Counted from the stretch's first letter, positions 1-11,050 are shown. The stretch: DNA of 64,000 bases from Clostridium sp. CAG:678 (GCA_000431535.1 HF991821.1:46117-110116); one strand, 5' to 3'. Program-made: numbers and translations. Notes: generated from the sequence alone by a model not told the origin.

Positions 1-249
1 GGCATAAGTAACGCTTGCACTGCCGTTTTTCACCTGAACGGTATTTGTTACTTTCCCGCCCGACTCAACATTATAAACGGCATCGGTATCAAGCGGCATA
101 GTGTGTATTACGGCGCCGTTTTGCTCAATCTCAACATAATTTCCCGTATTGTTATTAAAAACATAAAGCGCAAGAAAGAGCACGGCGCAGACGGCAAGAA
201 TCACAGCGGCAACGATCAGATCGCCTTTTTTTAAGAACTTAAGTTTCAT
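1..249 (-). CDS. NusG domain II-like membrane protein, C-terminus cut by window edge
   Basis: The 83 visible codons begin with ATG at 249 and run off the left edge of the window. The protein starts MKLKFLKKGD, has one strongly hydrophobic segment at about residues 12-30 (a membrane anchor), and then a short beta-rich part containing YVEIEQNGAVIHTMPLD. This is the usual look of the NusG-II-containing small proteins that sit beside apbE and rnf genes in Clostridia. Its start codon overlaps the apbE stop by 4 bases, so it is the last visible gene of the rnf-apbE unit. Its role is not established; a part in assembling the flavoprotein or Rnf complex is only an inference from position. Confidence 0.65.
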   Translation of the reverse strand, partial: MKLKFLKKGDLIVAAVILAVCAVLFLALYVFNNNTGNYVEIEQNGAVIHTMPLDTDAVYNVESGGKVTNTVQVKNGSASVTYA

Positions 250-1283
250 TGCGCCATATCCTCAAATCCCTCAGAACGGTAGATTTCTCCGTTCTGATCC
301 ATAATGACTGCCTCACAGCCTTCAACCGTTTTCAAAAAAGCAAGCGCATCCTGCGGCTGCATCTGAAACAGTGTGGTAGACAAAACATCGGCAAGCGCCG
401 AATCCTCAGAAATAATGCTGACGCTGCGTATACCCTGCGCCGGCATAAGCGTATCCGGAGAAATAATATGACAGTATTTTTCGCCGTTTACGGTATAATA
501 GCGCTGATAATCGCCGCTTGTAACAACGCTTACGCCGTTTGCTGCGTTCACAACGGCAAGATAGCCGCCGTTCGGGTCTTCTATACCGATATTATACGGT
601 GTTTTCCCGTCCGCATTTTTAAAACCAAGCGTTTTCACATTGCCGCCCAGATTAATCAGAGCGGACTGCCATATCTTGTTTTCCGTTATAAAACCGGATA
701 TTTTTTCGCATATATACCCCTTGGCGACGGCGCCTACATCCAGGCTCATTTTAGCATCCGCAAAATAAACGGTGGACGCTTCTTCGTCTATAACAAGATC
801 ATTTATATCGGTATGGGCAAATTTTTCCTTTAAGCTTTCCATATCCGGCAGATAGGCGGAATCCGGGTTTGCGATACTGTATTCGCGCGCATCATGCCAT
901 ATAGAAAGCACTGCGCCCATGGCGATATTGACCCTGCCGCCGCTTATTTCATACGCCTCTTTGCCCCACAAAAGCAGATCTATAATCTTCTTATCTGCCT
1001 TAACAGGGGCTTTGGCGGCGTTTTCATTGATATATTTAAGATTTACAAGATCGCCGTATGAATTATAAATATCAAAAAGTTCGGAATATGTTTTCAGTTC
1101 ATTATAAACGGTTTCATAATGCGCATCAAACGCCTGCTGCGAGGAATCCGCAGCCGTGATTGAGGACGCCGTATCAAACAGATCCAGAAAATCGCGCGAA
1201 TAAGAAGCGCTGCCGCTGCCTGCGCAGGAGGCAAAAGACAGCAAAACAAAAAGGGAAAGAAGTATGGAAACCAATTTTTTCAT
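246..1283 (-). CDS. apbE: ApbE-family FAD:protein FMN transferase (lipoprotein)
   Basis: The 345-residue product transfers FMN from FAD onto a threonine of target flavoproteins. It starts with a lipoprotein signal peptide ending in the lipobox FASC (Cys20), so it should be anchored outside the membrane. Family motifs visible are INLGGNVKTLG, HIISPDTLMPAQG and the metal-binding ADVLSTTLF stretch near the C-terminus. A GGGGAGA ribosome site lies just before the ATG. The gene follows rnfB by 21 bases and overlaps the next gene by 4, so it is cotranscribed with rnf. The natural targets are RnfG and RnfD, which both carry flavinylation motifs in this window. Identification is firm; the target assignment rests on known Rnf biology plus linkage. 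Confidence 0.93.
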   Translation of the reverse strand: MKKLVSILLSLFVLLSFASCAGSGSASYSRDFLDLFDTASSITAADSSQQAFDAHYETVYNELKTYSELFDIYNSYGDLVNLKYINENAAKAPVKADKKIIDLLLWGKEAYEISGGRVNIAMGAVLSIWHDAREYSIANPDSAYLPDMESLKEKFAHTDINDLVIDEEASTVYFADAKMSLDVGAVAKGYICEKISGFITENKIWQSALINLGGNVKTLGFKNADGKTPYNIGIEDPNGGYLAVVNAANGVSVVTSGDYQRYYTVNGEKYCHIISPDTLMPAQGIRSVSIISEDSALADVLSTTLFQMQPQDALAFLKTVEGCEAVIMDQNGEIYRSEGFEDMAQ

Positions 1284-1304
1284 AGCATTCTCCCCTTTAT
1301 AAAA

Positions 1305-2105
1305 TCAATTGTATTTTCTGATGACCTTTGACGGGCACTTTTCCGCGCACAGACCGCAGTGCACGCATTTGCTGTAATCGATCTTAGCAAGATTATCCGT
1401 AACCTTGATCGCGCCCGTTGGGCAGTTTCTTTCACAAATGCCGCAGCCGATACAGCCTGCCTGGCAGTTGACGCGAACCGCTTTTCCCTTTTGCTTATTG
1501 GAACACTGCACACGGTAAACGGAAGCTGCCGGCACGATCTCGATCAGTTCCTGCGGGCACGCCTTTACGCATTTGCCGCAGGCAACGCAAAGATCCGGCT
1601 CTACAACAGCCTTGCCGTTTATGATACGAATGGCTTTACTGTCACACACAGCAACGCAGCTGCCGTAACCCATACAGCCGTAGGAACAGGACATATCCCC
1701 TCTGCCAAGAGCGAATTTAACGGCAGTGCAGGTTTTAGTGCCGTAATAATCAAACTTTTTGGTTCTCAGATCCGTTGTGCCTGAACAGCGCACAAACGCC
1801 ACCTGCTTTTCCATTTTGCCTGCCTCAACACCCATAATAGCGGCAATTTTATCCGCGCCTGCCTGACCCGCAACCGTGCAGGCGGTAACCGGCGCCTCGC
1901 CGTTTACAATGGCTTTGGCAAGTGCGTCACACCCGGCATAGCCGCATGCGCCGCAGTTGTTGCCCGCAAGGCATTCGCGCACGGCGGATTCCCTTTCATC
2001 CACATCCACGTGAAACAGTTTTTCCGCAATGCTGAGCAAAACGGCAATCGCAACACCAACTGCCGCAACAACCACCGTTGCGATCAAAATATTTTTTATA
2101 TCCAT
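1305..2105 (-). CDS. rnfB: Rnf complex subunit RnfB, multi-[4Fe-4S] ferredoxin-type protein
   Basis: The 266-residue subunit receives electrons from reduced ferredoxin and passes them to the membrane complex. It has one N-terminal membrane helix (about residues 5-27), then the RnfB-specific iron-sulfur motif with Cys45, 51, 54 and 59 (CLAGNNCGACGYAGC). Further cysteine sets follow at CSYGCMGYGSCVAVC and three ferredoxin-like motifs, CVACGKCVKACP, CQAGCIGCGICERNCP and CVHCGLCAEKCP. Length and cluster content match clostridial RnfB. A strong AGGAGG site precedes the ATG. It is the last Rnf subunit gene, placed after rnfA and before apbE, as is usual for clostridial rnfCDGEAB operons. Confidence 0.96.
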   Translation of the reverse strand: MDIKNILIATVVVAAVGVAIAVLLSIAEKLFHVDVDERESAVRECLAGNNCGACGYAGCDALAKAIVNGEAPVTACTVAGQAGADKIAAIMGVEAGKMEKQVAFVRCSGTTDLRTKKFDYYGTKTCTAVKFALGRGDMSCSYGCMGYGSCVAVCDSKAIRIINGKAVVEPDLCVACGKCVKACPQELIEIVPAASVYRVQCSNKQKGKAVRVNCQAGCIGCGICERNCPTGAIKVTDNLAKIDYSKCVHCGLCAEKCPSKVIRKYN

Positions 2106-2123
2106 ATTACTACACCAACCTCC

Positions 2124-2702
2124 TTATGCAAGCGAATTAAAACCGTAAAACGCAATTGCCATAAGGCAGGCGGTAAGAAGTACGGCAGGCGTGCCTTTAA
2201 ACGCCTTGGGAACATCATTGCTTTCCGTTTTTTCACGTATGCCGGCAAGGATAATGATGGCAACGGCATAGCCCACAGCCGTGCCGAACCCCGTTACAAC
2301 GGAGGTGATAAAATCATTGCCGTCCTGCACATTGGTGAGCGCAACGCCGAGCACCGCGCAGTTGGTTGTGATCAGCGGCAGATAAATACCGAGCGCCTGA
2401 TACAGTTTTGGCACATATTTTTTCAGGAACAGTTCTATAAACTGCACGAGCGCCGCAATAACAAGGATAAAGATGATCGTGTTCAGATATTCCAGACCGA
2501 ATTTTTGGATCACGCCCGTGTAAAGCAGGTCGGTTACGGCGCTTGCGATGGTGATTACGAAAATGACCGCGCCACCCATGCCCGCTGCCGTTTTTATATT
2601 TTTGGATACGCCGATAAACGAACATATGCCAAGAAACTGGCTTAAAACAACATTGTTGATCAGCGCTGTGGTTAGCACAACAAGAAACAGGGTTTTAAAC
2701 AT
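2124..2702 (-). CDS. rnfA: Rnf complex membrane subunit RnfA
   Basis: A 192-residue very hydrophobic protein with about six membrane helices, homologous to RnfA/NqrE. The segment GICSFIGVSKNIKTAAGMGGAV carries the conserved half-membrane Cys region that in the family binds an Fe-S cluster with the pseudosymmetric RnfE; this binding role is family knowledge. The ATG overlaps the last base of the rnfE stop codon (TAATG), giving translational coupling. It lies between rnfE and rnfB in the operon. RnfA and RnfE together form part of the ion-translocating membrane core. Confidence 0.95.
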   Translation of the reverse strand: MFKTLFLVVLTTALINNVVLSQFLGICSFIGVSKNIKTAAGMGGAVIFVITIASAVTDLLYTGVIQKFGLEYLNTIIFILVIAALVQFIELFLKKYVPKLYQALGIYLPLITTNCAVLGVALTNVQDGNDFITSVVTGFGTAVGYAVAIIILAGIREKTESNDVPKAFKGTPAVLLTACLMAIAFYGFNSLA

Positions 2703-3382
2703 TATGCCTCACCCTCCTTTTTGCCGTTGCAGGAAAGCGAACAATGCATACAGTCACCCTGGCAGGCATCGTCCTTTACATGGCGGTTGGCGCCTTTTAC
2801 GCCAAGCTTGTTCTGAAGCGCGCATAAAAATGCAAGCACCAGAAACGCGCCGGGCGCGAGGATAAAGATGGAAACGCCCTCATAACTTTCCGGCAGCACT
2901 TGCAAACCAAAACATTTGCCTGTGCCGATCAGTTCACGGATTGCGCCGATGGCAACAAGACCTATAGTAAAACCAAGCCCCATGCCAAGGCCGTCAAAAA
3001 TAGACGGGATCACCTTGTTTTTAGCGGCATAGCTTTCCGCCCTGCCAAGGATGATGCAGTTTACAACAATCAGCGGAATGTAAATGCCCAGTGCATCATA
3101 AAGTGATGTTACATAGGCGTGGAGCAAAAGCTCCACAATGGTTACGAAGGACGCAACGATCACGATATAAGCCGGCATTCTGACCCCGTTTGGGATCACT
3201 TTTCTGAGAGCAGAGATCATAAAATTGCTCATCACAAGCACAACCGTGGTGGCAAGACCCATGCCGATGCCGTTGATTGCGGAAGTGGTTACGGCAAGCG
3301 TGGGGCACATGCCGAGCATAAGCACAAAGGTGGGATTTTCCGTTATGATTCCGTTTTTCAGTCTTTCAACAATGGGATTCAT
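2702..3382 (-). CDS. rnfE: Rnf complex membrane subunit RnfE
   Basis: A 226-residue membrane protein with about six helices, paralogous to RnfA. The MLGMCPTLAVTTSAINGIGMG stretch holds the conserved membrane-embedded cysteine. The C-terminal tail is hydrophilic and contains the cysteine-rich sequence DDACQGDCMHCSLSCNGKK (residues about 203-221), which is longer and richer in Cys than a plain RnfE tail and might bind metal or an extra Fe-S centre; that is inference. The gene starts at ATG 3 bases after rnfG ends and is coupled to rnfA. It belongs to the Rnf ion pump. Confidence 0.94.
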   Translation of the reverse strand: MNPIVERLKNGIITENPTFVLMLGMCPTLAVTTSAINGIGMGLATTVVLVMSNFMISALRKVIPNGVRMPAYIVIVASFVTIVELLLHAYVTSLYDALGIYIPLIVVNCIILGRAESYAAKNKVIPSIFDGLGMGLGFTIGLVAIGAIRELIGTGKCFGLQVLPESYEGVSIFILAPGAFLVLAFLCALQNKLGVKGANRHVKDDACQGDCMHCSLSCNGKKEGEA

Positions 3383-3385
3383 ACT

Positions 3386-4009
3386 TTAACCCTCCTTTAA
3401 TACACTGTTGTAAACGGCAAGCGCGCTGTTTACAGCCTCTGTAACCGCATTGGTGGTAACGGTTGCGCCGCTGATGGCATCGATCTGATTGCCTGTTGCA
3501 CCGCCGCCCTTTACATATTCAATGGCTGACGCCTCTTTACCGGCAAACTGCGCAGTGAATTCATCCTCTGTGCAGCGTGCGCCGAGGCCCGCCGTTTCAC
3601 TGTTTGACAAAACAGAAAAACCGGTGATCTGATTGGTTTTGGCATCTATACCGACAGCCACGGAGATATCGCCGCCATAGCCGTTTGGAGAAACGGCGGC
3701 AACCACATAGCCGACCATTTCACCGTTTTGATCCTTTGCAAAAAGGATATCGCTGACCGTACAGCCGGAATATCCGGCCGCGTCTATTGCCGCCTGGCCG
3801 CCCTCCAGCAGGAGTTGCGCATCCGCCGGCGTTTCAAACTCTGTATTCGGATAAACCGTTTCATAAGCCTCCAGCCTTGCGGTCTCTTCCGCATTGGCGA
3901 TCGGCTGTTTTGTAATTTCATTTACTGCGGAAAGCGCAAGCCCCGCCACAAGGGTAATGATAAGCAGCGCGGCGCAGTTTTTCAGAAAAGAAGATTTTGA
4001 CTTTGCCAC
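3386..4009 (-). CDS. rnfG: Rnf complex subunit RnfG, covalently flavinylated
   Basis: A 207-residue subunit with one N-terminal membrane helix (about residues 10-28) and an extracytoplasmic FMN-binding domain. The flavinylation motif DAISGATVTT is near the C-terminus; Thr183 is the expected FMN attachment residue, the substrate of ApbE encoded downstream. It starts with GTG at 4009, three bases after the rnfD stop, preceded by a GGGGGC ribosome site. Its function is electron transfer inside the Rnf complex. Identification is firm from motif, length and operon position. Confidence 0.94.
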   Translation of the reverse strand: MAKSKSSFLKNCAALLIITLVAGLALSAVNEITKQPIANAEETARLEAYETVYPNTEFETPADAQLLLEGGQAAIDAAGYSGCTVSDILFAKDQNGEMVGYVVAAVSPNGYGGDISVAVGIDAKTNQITGFSVLSNSETAGLGARCTEDEFTAQFAGKEASAIEYVKGGGATGNQIDAISGATVTTNAVTEAVNSALAVYNSVLKEG

Positions 4010-4012
4010 TGC

Positions 4013-4954
4013 TTACGCCCCCTTTTTCTCTTTTTTCTTAACGCCGAACGGCTTGGGAACCGTGATCTTTTCAATGATCGGCACAAAGAGATTGCTGATA
4101 ATAATGGCGTAGGAAACGCCCTCAGCACTGGAGCCGAGCACACGAAAGACAGCAGTTAAAAAGCCGATCAGAACAGCATAGATCACCTGCCCCCATTTGG
4201 TGATGGGGCTGGTTGTGTAATCCGTTGCCATAAAGAACGCGCCTGCCATAAGGCCGCCCGTCAGGAGTTCGCCAAGCATAAACTGCCATGTTGGCATTCC
4301 CGTTGTGGCAAGCGTAAATAGAAAGATAAACAGCGCCGTTGAAAGGATGTAAACCGCCGGGATCCTGATGGAAATCACTTTTCGGATCAGGAGATAAGCG
4401 GCGCCGATTAAAATGGCAAGAATGGAAACCTCGCCGATACAGCCGGTTTTAAAGCCGAGAAATGCATCCAGCAGATCCACACTGCCGCCGGATTTGAGCA
4501 CGGCAAGCGGCGTTGCCGAGGAAACGCCGTCCACGGAAAAATCCGTCATTCTGGAGGCAAACGAGATCAGCAGGAAGCAGCGCGCCGCGAGCGCCGGATT
4601 CATGATATTCTGGCCGATGCCGCCGAACAGCATCTTAACGATCACAATGGCGAACACACCGCCTACTGCGGGTACCCACCACGCAATATTCGGGGGCATA
4701 TTCAAAGCAAGAATCAGCCCGGTTACGACCGCGCTGAAATCAAACACGGTTATAGGTTTTTTTATGATCAGTTCAAACACCGCCTCAGAAACGACACAAC
4801 TGAGCACGGAAGAAAGGATCACAAAAAGCGCATTGATGCCAAAGTGCCATACGCCGAAAGCAAGGGTGGGCACAAGGGCAATGCACACATCAATCATGAT
4901 CTTTCTGGTTGAACTTTTATCCCTGATATGAGGGGAAACGGAAACATGAAACAT
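4013..4954 (-). CDS. rnfD: Rnf complex membrane subunit RnfD, covalently flavinylated
   Basis: A 313-residue polytopic membrane protein related to NqrB. The start is placed at the ATG at 4954 (MFHVSVSPHIRDK) rather than at an in-frame upstream codon, because GGGAGGGAA sits 8 bases before it and the upstream extension overlaps rnfC and is only basic residues. The motif DGVSSATPLA fits the Dxx(S/T)xAT flavinylation pattern; Thr148 is the likely FMN site. The C-terminus is lysine-rich. It starts one base after the rnfC stop codon. Confidence 0.95.
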   Translation of the reverse strand: MFHVSVSPHIRDKSSTRKIMIDVCIALVPTLAFGVWHFGINALFVILSSVLSCVVSEAVFELIIKKPITVFDFSAVVTGLILALNMPPNIAWWVPAVGGVFAIVIVKMLFGGIGQNIMNPALAARCFLLISFASRMTDFSVDGVSSATPLAVLKSGGSVDLLDAFLGFKTGCIGEVSILAILIGAAYLLIRKVISIRIPAVYILSTALFIFLFTLATTGMPTWQFMLGELLTGGLMAGAFFMATDYTTSPITKWGQVIYAVLIGFLTAVFRVLGSSAEGVSYAIIISNLFVPIIEKITVPKPFGVKKKEKKGA

Positions 4955-4955
4955 A

Positions 4956-6299
4956 TCAGCTATTCCCTCCCTGCGTTTTCGCCTTGGCTTTTGCCGCTCT
5001 GATCTCCGCCTTGGCAAGTTTAAAGGTCTGCGTCAGCGGTCTTTTGGCGGGGCACACATAGGTGCAGCAGCCGCATTCTATACATTCCATACCGCCGATT
5101 GCTGCAAAGCGCTCCAGATCTTCCGCCTTAACGGCGTGCGCCATAAGCTGCGGCACAAGATTTTCCGGGCAGACGCCCACGCACCTGCCGCATCGGATGC
5201 ATGCCGTGGTCTTCATCGCCTCTACATCATCTTTGGTAAGGGCAAGAACGGAAGAAAAGGTTTTGGTAACCGGATAATCCAGATCCGGCAGGGCGGTGCC
5301 CATCATGGGGCCGCCCGAAATGATCTTTTGTGTTTCTTCTTTTAGCCCGCCGCATTTTTCCACAAGGAAAGACACCGGCGTGCCAAGCAAAACATCCGCA
5401 TTGCAGGGGGCGTTCATTCCCTCCCCGGTCAGCGTTACGATTCTATGTATAAGCGGCTTACTTTCACAAAGCGCTTCATAAATGGCAAATGCGGTTGCAA
5501 CATTCAAAACAACAACGCCTGCATCCGCCGGCAGCATGTGCGAATTGATCATTCTGCCGGTAACGCTTGCGATCAGCCTGCGCTCGCCGCCCTGCGGATA
5601 TTTCGTTTTCAGGGGCATAACGCTGATCTTATCCAGCGATCTGCACTGCTCCTGAAACGCCTCTATGGCACGGGGCTTGTTATCCTCTATGGCAACAACT
5701 GCCTTGGCATTCGGGAACAGGCGCAGCGCAATGGAAACGCCCATAATGATATTGCCTGCCTTTTCCACCATAAGGCGGTAATCCGAGGTCAGATACGGCT
5801 CGCACTCAGCGCCGTTCAGAATAAGATAATCTATATTTTCCGCATTTTTGGGGGTTAATTTTACACCCGTAGGGAAACCGGCGCCGCCCATGCCGACGAT
5901 GCCGGCATCAGAAATTGCCGCGGCGATCTCTTCGGGCGTCAGTTCATTCGGATCCCGGACCGCGCCGTACTCTTCCGTGCACGCATCCTCGAAATCATTT
6001 TCAACCACAACGCATTTGGAAACGCTGCCGTTTGGATTTTGCCGGTCCTCCACCGCCTTTACCTTACCCGAAACGGAAGAATAAACCGGGCTGGAAATAA
6101 AAGACGCCGCTTTGCCCAGCAAGGTGCCTCTTAAGACCCTGTCCCCCGCCTTAACCACGGGCACAGCCGGAGCCCCGATATGCTGGCTCATGGGGAACAC
6201 CATAAGTTCGGCGGAATCTATTTTAAATGTTTCTTTATCTTCGGAATATTTTTTGCCCTCAAAAGGGTGAATTCCGGATTTGAAAGGAACTTTCTTCAT
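4956..6299 (-). CDS. rnfC: Rnf complex subunit RnfC, NADH-binding Fe-S flavoprotein
   Basis: The 447-residue cytoplasmic subunit reduces NAD+ with electrons that come from ferredoxin through the complex. A glycine-rich nucleotide/FMN loop (GIVGMGGAGFPTGVKL, about residues 133-148) is followed near the C-terminus by two [4Fe-4S] motifs, Cys367/370/373/377 (CIRCGRCVGVCP) and Cys406/409/412/416 (CIECGCCTYVCP). It is the first gene of the operon, with a near-consensus promoter 20 bases upstream of the start and an AGGAG ribosome site. Length is normal for clostridial RnfC. Confidence 0.96.
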   Translation of the reverse strand: MKKVPFKSGIHPFEGKKYSEDKETFKIDSAELMVFPMSQHIGAPAVPVVKAGDRVLRGTLLGKAASFISSPVYSSVSGKVKAVEDRQNPNGSVSKCVVVENDFEDACTEEYGAVRDPNELTPEEIAAAISDAGIVGMGGAGFPTGVKLTPKNAENIDYLILNGAECEPYLTSDYRLMVEKAGNIIMGVSIALRLFPNAKAVVAIEDNKPRAIEAFQEQCRSLDKISVMPLKTKYPQGGERRLIASVTGRMINSHMLPADAGVVVLNVATAFAIYEALCESKPLIHRIVTLTGEGMNAPCNADVLLGTPVSFLVEKCGGLKEETQKIISGGPMMGTALPDLDYPVTKTFSSVLALTKDDVEAMKTTACIRCGRCVGVCPENLVPQLMAHAVKAEDLERFAAIGGMECIECGCCTYVCPAKRPLTQTFKLAKAEIRAAKAKAKTQGGNS

Positions 6300-6319
6300 A
6301 CCTTACACTCCTTTCTCAC

Positions 6320-6348
6320 ATTCTATCATAAATACTGCCTCTTTTCAA
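6320..6348 (-). promoter_or_regulatory. Sigma-A-type promoter of the rnf operon
   Basis: On the minus strand TTGAAA (6343-6348) is separated by 17 bases from TAGAAT (6320-6325). It lies between the terminator of the lipoprotein gene and rnfC and gives a very short leader, so no long regulatory leader is present. Confidence 0.75.
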
Positions 6349-6408
6349 CAAGGATTTCATTGAGAATTCTCCGTAAAACAGCCGGTTTTCCAAAATGCAC
6401 AACTCATG

Positions 6409-6454
6409 AAAAAAACAGCGTAAAAGAATCCTGTTCTAAGATCATTTTACGCTG
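6409..6454 (-). terminator. Rho-independent terminator of the lipoprotein gene
   Basis: The 10-base arms CAGCGTAAAA (6416-6425) and TTTTACGCTG (6445-6454) are perfectly complementary, and on the minus strand the stem is followed by seven T. It separates the lipoprotein gene at 6464-6955 from the rnf operon. Confidence 0.85.
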
Positions 6455-6463
6455 AAAAAACAA

Positions 6464-6955
6464 TCAATTTGCTGCAGACGAACTTTCGGTTTGTGAAACC
6501 GTTTGAGAAACAGACGCCTGCGTTTCGCTGCCTGTTTCAGCCGCCGCCTGAACTTCTGAGAGCGGGGTATAGGTTTCATTTTCCGGGTCATATTTCAGTA
6601 TGGTCTGCCCGTCATAACTGATCAGATAATGACCGACGATATCAAAATCCAAAGTGCCGTCGTCATTTTCGATCTTATTTCCGATTCGAACCTCAACATA
6701 ATATCCGTCATGCTCGCCGTCTTCCACCTTAACGCCGCTGTTGTTATAGCCGGCAAAATTATAATCGCTCCACGCGCCGGGAAGACCAAGCTCTGCCGTT
6801 GAATAACTTTTAATCAGATCCACTGCCTGCGCCTCTTTGATCACGGCATCATCAGTTGTAATATTCGTGCTGTCATCCCCTGAACAGGCGGCAAACAAAA
6901 CGGAAACCGCTGCCACAAGCATAAGCAGGACTGCAATGTATCTTGTTTTCTTCAT
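6464..6955 (-). CDS. Small secreted lipoprotein of unknown function
   Basis: A 163-residue protein with a lipoprotein signal peptide (MKKTRYIAVL start, lipobox LFAAC). The mature part has a compact acidic domain with GHYLISYDGQTILKYDPENETYTPL and ends in a Ser/Thr/Gln-rich, low-complexity tail. No enzymatic motif is recognisable. It has its own consensus-like promoter inside the end of the upstream gene and its own terminator, so it is a monocistronic unit between the HAD gene and rnf. It should be tethered to the outer face of the membrane; the function is unknown. Confidence 0.8.
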   Translation of the reverse strand: MKKTRYIAVLLMLVAAVSVLFAACSGDDSTNITTDDAVIKEAQAVDLIKSYSTAELGLPGAWSDYNFAGYNNSGVKVEDGEHDGYYVEVRIGNKIENDDGTLDFDIVGHYLISYDGQTILKYDPENETYTPLSEVQAAAETGSETQASVSQTVSQTESSSAAN

Positions 6956-6988
6956 CTTGATCCCTCAAATTCTTCAAAATATACCACA

Positions 6989-7017
6989 ATTATATCTTTA
7001 TACGCCAAATTCGTCAA
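6989..7017 (-). promoter_or_regulatory. Sigma-A-type promoter of the lipoprotein gene, within the upstream CDS end
   Basis: TTGACG (7012-7017) and TATAAT (6989-6994) are 17 bases apart on the minus strand. The -35 box lies inside the last codons of the HAD-DUF523 gene (stop at 6998-7000), so the lipoprotein can be expressed independently. Confidence 0.8.
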
Positions 7018-8263
7018 GCAGTTTGCGGATTTCGCTTTCGCCGTACACGGTAATTCCGCTTTTCATCAGCAGATCCGCCGTAATGCCGTTTCCTTCGGTA
7101 AGCGCGCCGGAAAAAGAGCCGTCATAAATTACGCCCTTGCCGCAGGACGGACTGCGTTCCTTTAGCACAGCGCATGCAGCGCCGCATTCTTCGGCGATAT
7201 ACAAAGTCTTTCTTGCGCCTTTTAGATATTCGGCGGTTAGATCTTCTCCGTTTTTGGAAATCGCTCTGCCGCCGATGATCTCATTCGGCACACGCGGTAT
7301 TTTGAGCCCGCCGAAACATTCGGGGCATACGGCAACGAGATCAAAATATTCCCGCAATCCGATAACGCCTTCATTTTTGTTGTTGCCGCCGTTATATTTG
7401 CAGTTTTCACCCAGCAGGCAGGCGGAAACGATCAGTTTGGGCTTTTTGCCCAGAGCATATCTTTCCACAAAAACGGCAACGCCGTCCTCCTCATTGGAAA
7501 GCGTAACGTATTTTGCCTTTTCCTTGCAGATCTCGGCAGCGTTCGCCATGGCAGTGCCGTAACCGGCAAATTCAAGCATGCCCAGATCGTTATCCGCATC
7601 GCCGAAAGCCATAACCTCCGCTCTGTCTATGCCGAGTTCTGCGCAGAGTCCGGCAAGTGCGTTAGACTTATCCACGCCCTTGGCGGTCATTTCAATATCG
7701 CCGGCAACGGGAGAGGTGCAGTCAATGCCTTTATGACTGAAAAGATACTTTCTGATTTCATCATAATACGTATCGCCAAAATAAAACAGATTGATCTTTT
7801 CCACACCCATATCGGCAAACGGCATAATCTCATCATGCATAAGGGTTGAGGCAGCGTAAGATTCCAAAAATTCGCGCGGCAGATCCATGCCCGTAAAGTA
7901 TTTTTCACGCCCGTTTTGGGAATGCTGCTTTCCGTTTTGATAAAATTCAAAATAAACCGGATAGTTACTTAAAAAAGTAAAAATATCCTTTACCGTATCC
8001 GCCGGCATATAGTTTTTATACACGGTTTTTGCCGTTTTCAGATCACACACCGCCGCGCCGTTTGAATAGATCACGTAATCCAGAAACGGGATCTGTTCCA
8101 TCACGTTATAGATCACGGAAAGTGTACGCCCCGTTGCAACGGCAATCTTCATACCTTTTTCATGCGCGTCTGCGAGCGCCTTTACCGTTCTTTGAGAAAC
8201 CGTGATATGATCCGCACCGAGCAAAGTTCCGTCCAGATCACAGGCAATTAATTTTACCGGCAT
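6998..8263 (-). CDS. Cof-type HAD phosphatase fused to a DUF523 domain
   Basis: A 421-residue two-domain protein. Residues 1 to about 270 are a Cof/YwpJ-type haloacid dehalogenase phosphatase: nucleophile motif DLDGT at 9-13, ATGR, and the late motif GDADNDLGML. Residues from about 275 to the end are a DUF523 domain with its hallmark VSACLLGENCKYNGGNN and ERSPSCGKG. DUF523 proteins normally stand alone (about 150 residues) and have no settled function. The start is the ATG at 8263 because AAGGAGG is placed 5 bases upstream; a longer in-frame start would overlap this site. No promoter was resolved and the gene may be read from the atp operon 90 bases upstream. Confidence 0.88.
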   Translation of the reverse strand: MPVKLIACDLDGTLLGADHITVSQRTVKALADAHEKGMKIAVATGRTLSVIYNVMEQIPFLDYVIYSNGAAVCDLKTAKTVYKNYMPADTVKDIFTFLSNYPVYFEFYQNGKQHSQNGREKYFTGMDLPREFLESYAASTLMHDEIMPFADMGVEKINLFYFGDTYYDEIRKYLFSHKGIDCTSPVAGDIEMTAKGVDKSNALAGLCAELGIDRAEVMAFGDADNDLGMLEFAGYGTAMANAAEICKEKAKYVTLSNEEDGVAVFVERYALGKKPKLIVSACLLGENCKYNGGNNKNEGVIGLREYFDLVAVCPECFGGLKIPRVPNEIIGGRAISKNGEDLTAEYLKGARKTLYIAEECGAACAVLKERSPSCGKGVIYDGSFSGALTEGNGITADLLMKSGITVYGESEIRKLLDEFGV

Positions 8264-8352
8264 AAGATCCTCCTTGATAACACGGCAGGGTTTTCCCGCC
8301 TGAAACAAACTGCGGGGAAATCCGAAAAAGCGGAGATCCCCGGTGTATACAT

Positions 8353-8765
8353 TTATATTTGATGTCTGTTTTTCACTTTAATTCTTTCCATTGCGCGGGA
8401 AAGATTTGCCTTGGTAACGTAGAAATCGAACTGGCTCATCTTTTGGCGCAGTTCTTCCTCTGCCCTTTCCTTTGCCTCTTCGGCACGCCGTTTATCGATC
8501 TCTTCCGGCAGTTCAACGGAAACGCAGATCATTGTTGCCTCATTGGAAAGAAATTCCAAAAAGCCATCGCTGACAAAGGCTTCCTTCACTTCGCCATCCG
8601 CCGTTTTCAGCCGCATTTCCCCCGCCTCAATCGGAACAACCGCATTGCAGTGGTGGGCAAGAAACGTAAACGAACCGCCGTCTATATACGGCACGGAAAG
8701 GCTCTGCGCCTCGCCGTCATAAAACACTTTGTTGGACGCCACGATCTTTATCTTGAACGTATCCA

Positions 8766-8766
<1 letters not shown>
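8353..8766 (-). CDS. atpC: F-type ATP synthase epsilon subunit
   Basis: A 137-residue subunit of the F1 sector. The N-terminal beta-sandwich contains SVPYIDGGSFTFLAHHCNAVVPIEAG, a diverged form of the usual GxxGxLPxHxP loop, and the C-terminal helical hairpin is rich in Glu, Arg and Ala. It couples rotation to catalysis and can inhibit ATP hydrolysis in the family. It is the last atp gene and starts where atpD stops (one base shared). No strong terminator is visible in the 90 bases before the HAD gene. Confidence 0.93.

Positions 8767-11042
<2,276 letters not shown>

Positions 11043-11050
<8 letters not shown>

Noticed and set aside
8264-8352. Terminator between atpC and the HAD-DUF523 gene
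   Set aside because: The inverted repeats there have mismatches and no T run on the minus strand, so I cannot support a terminator.
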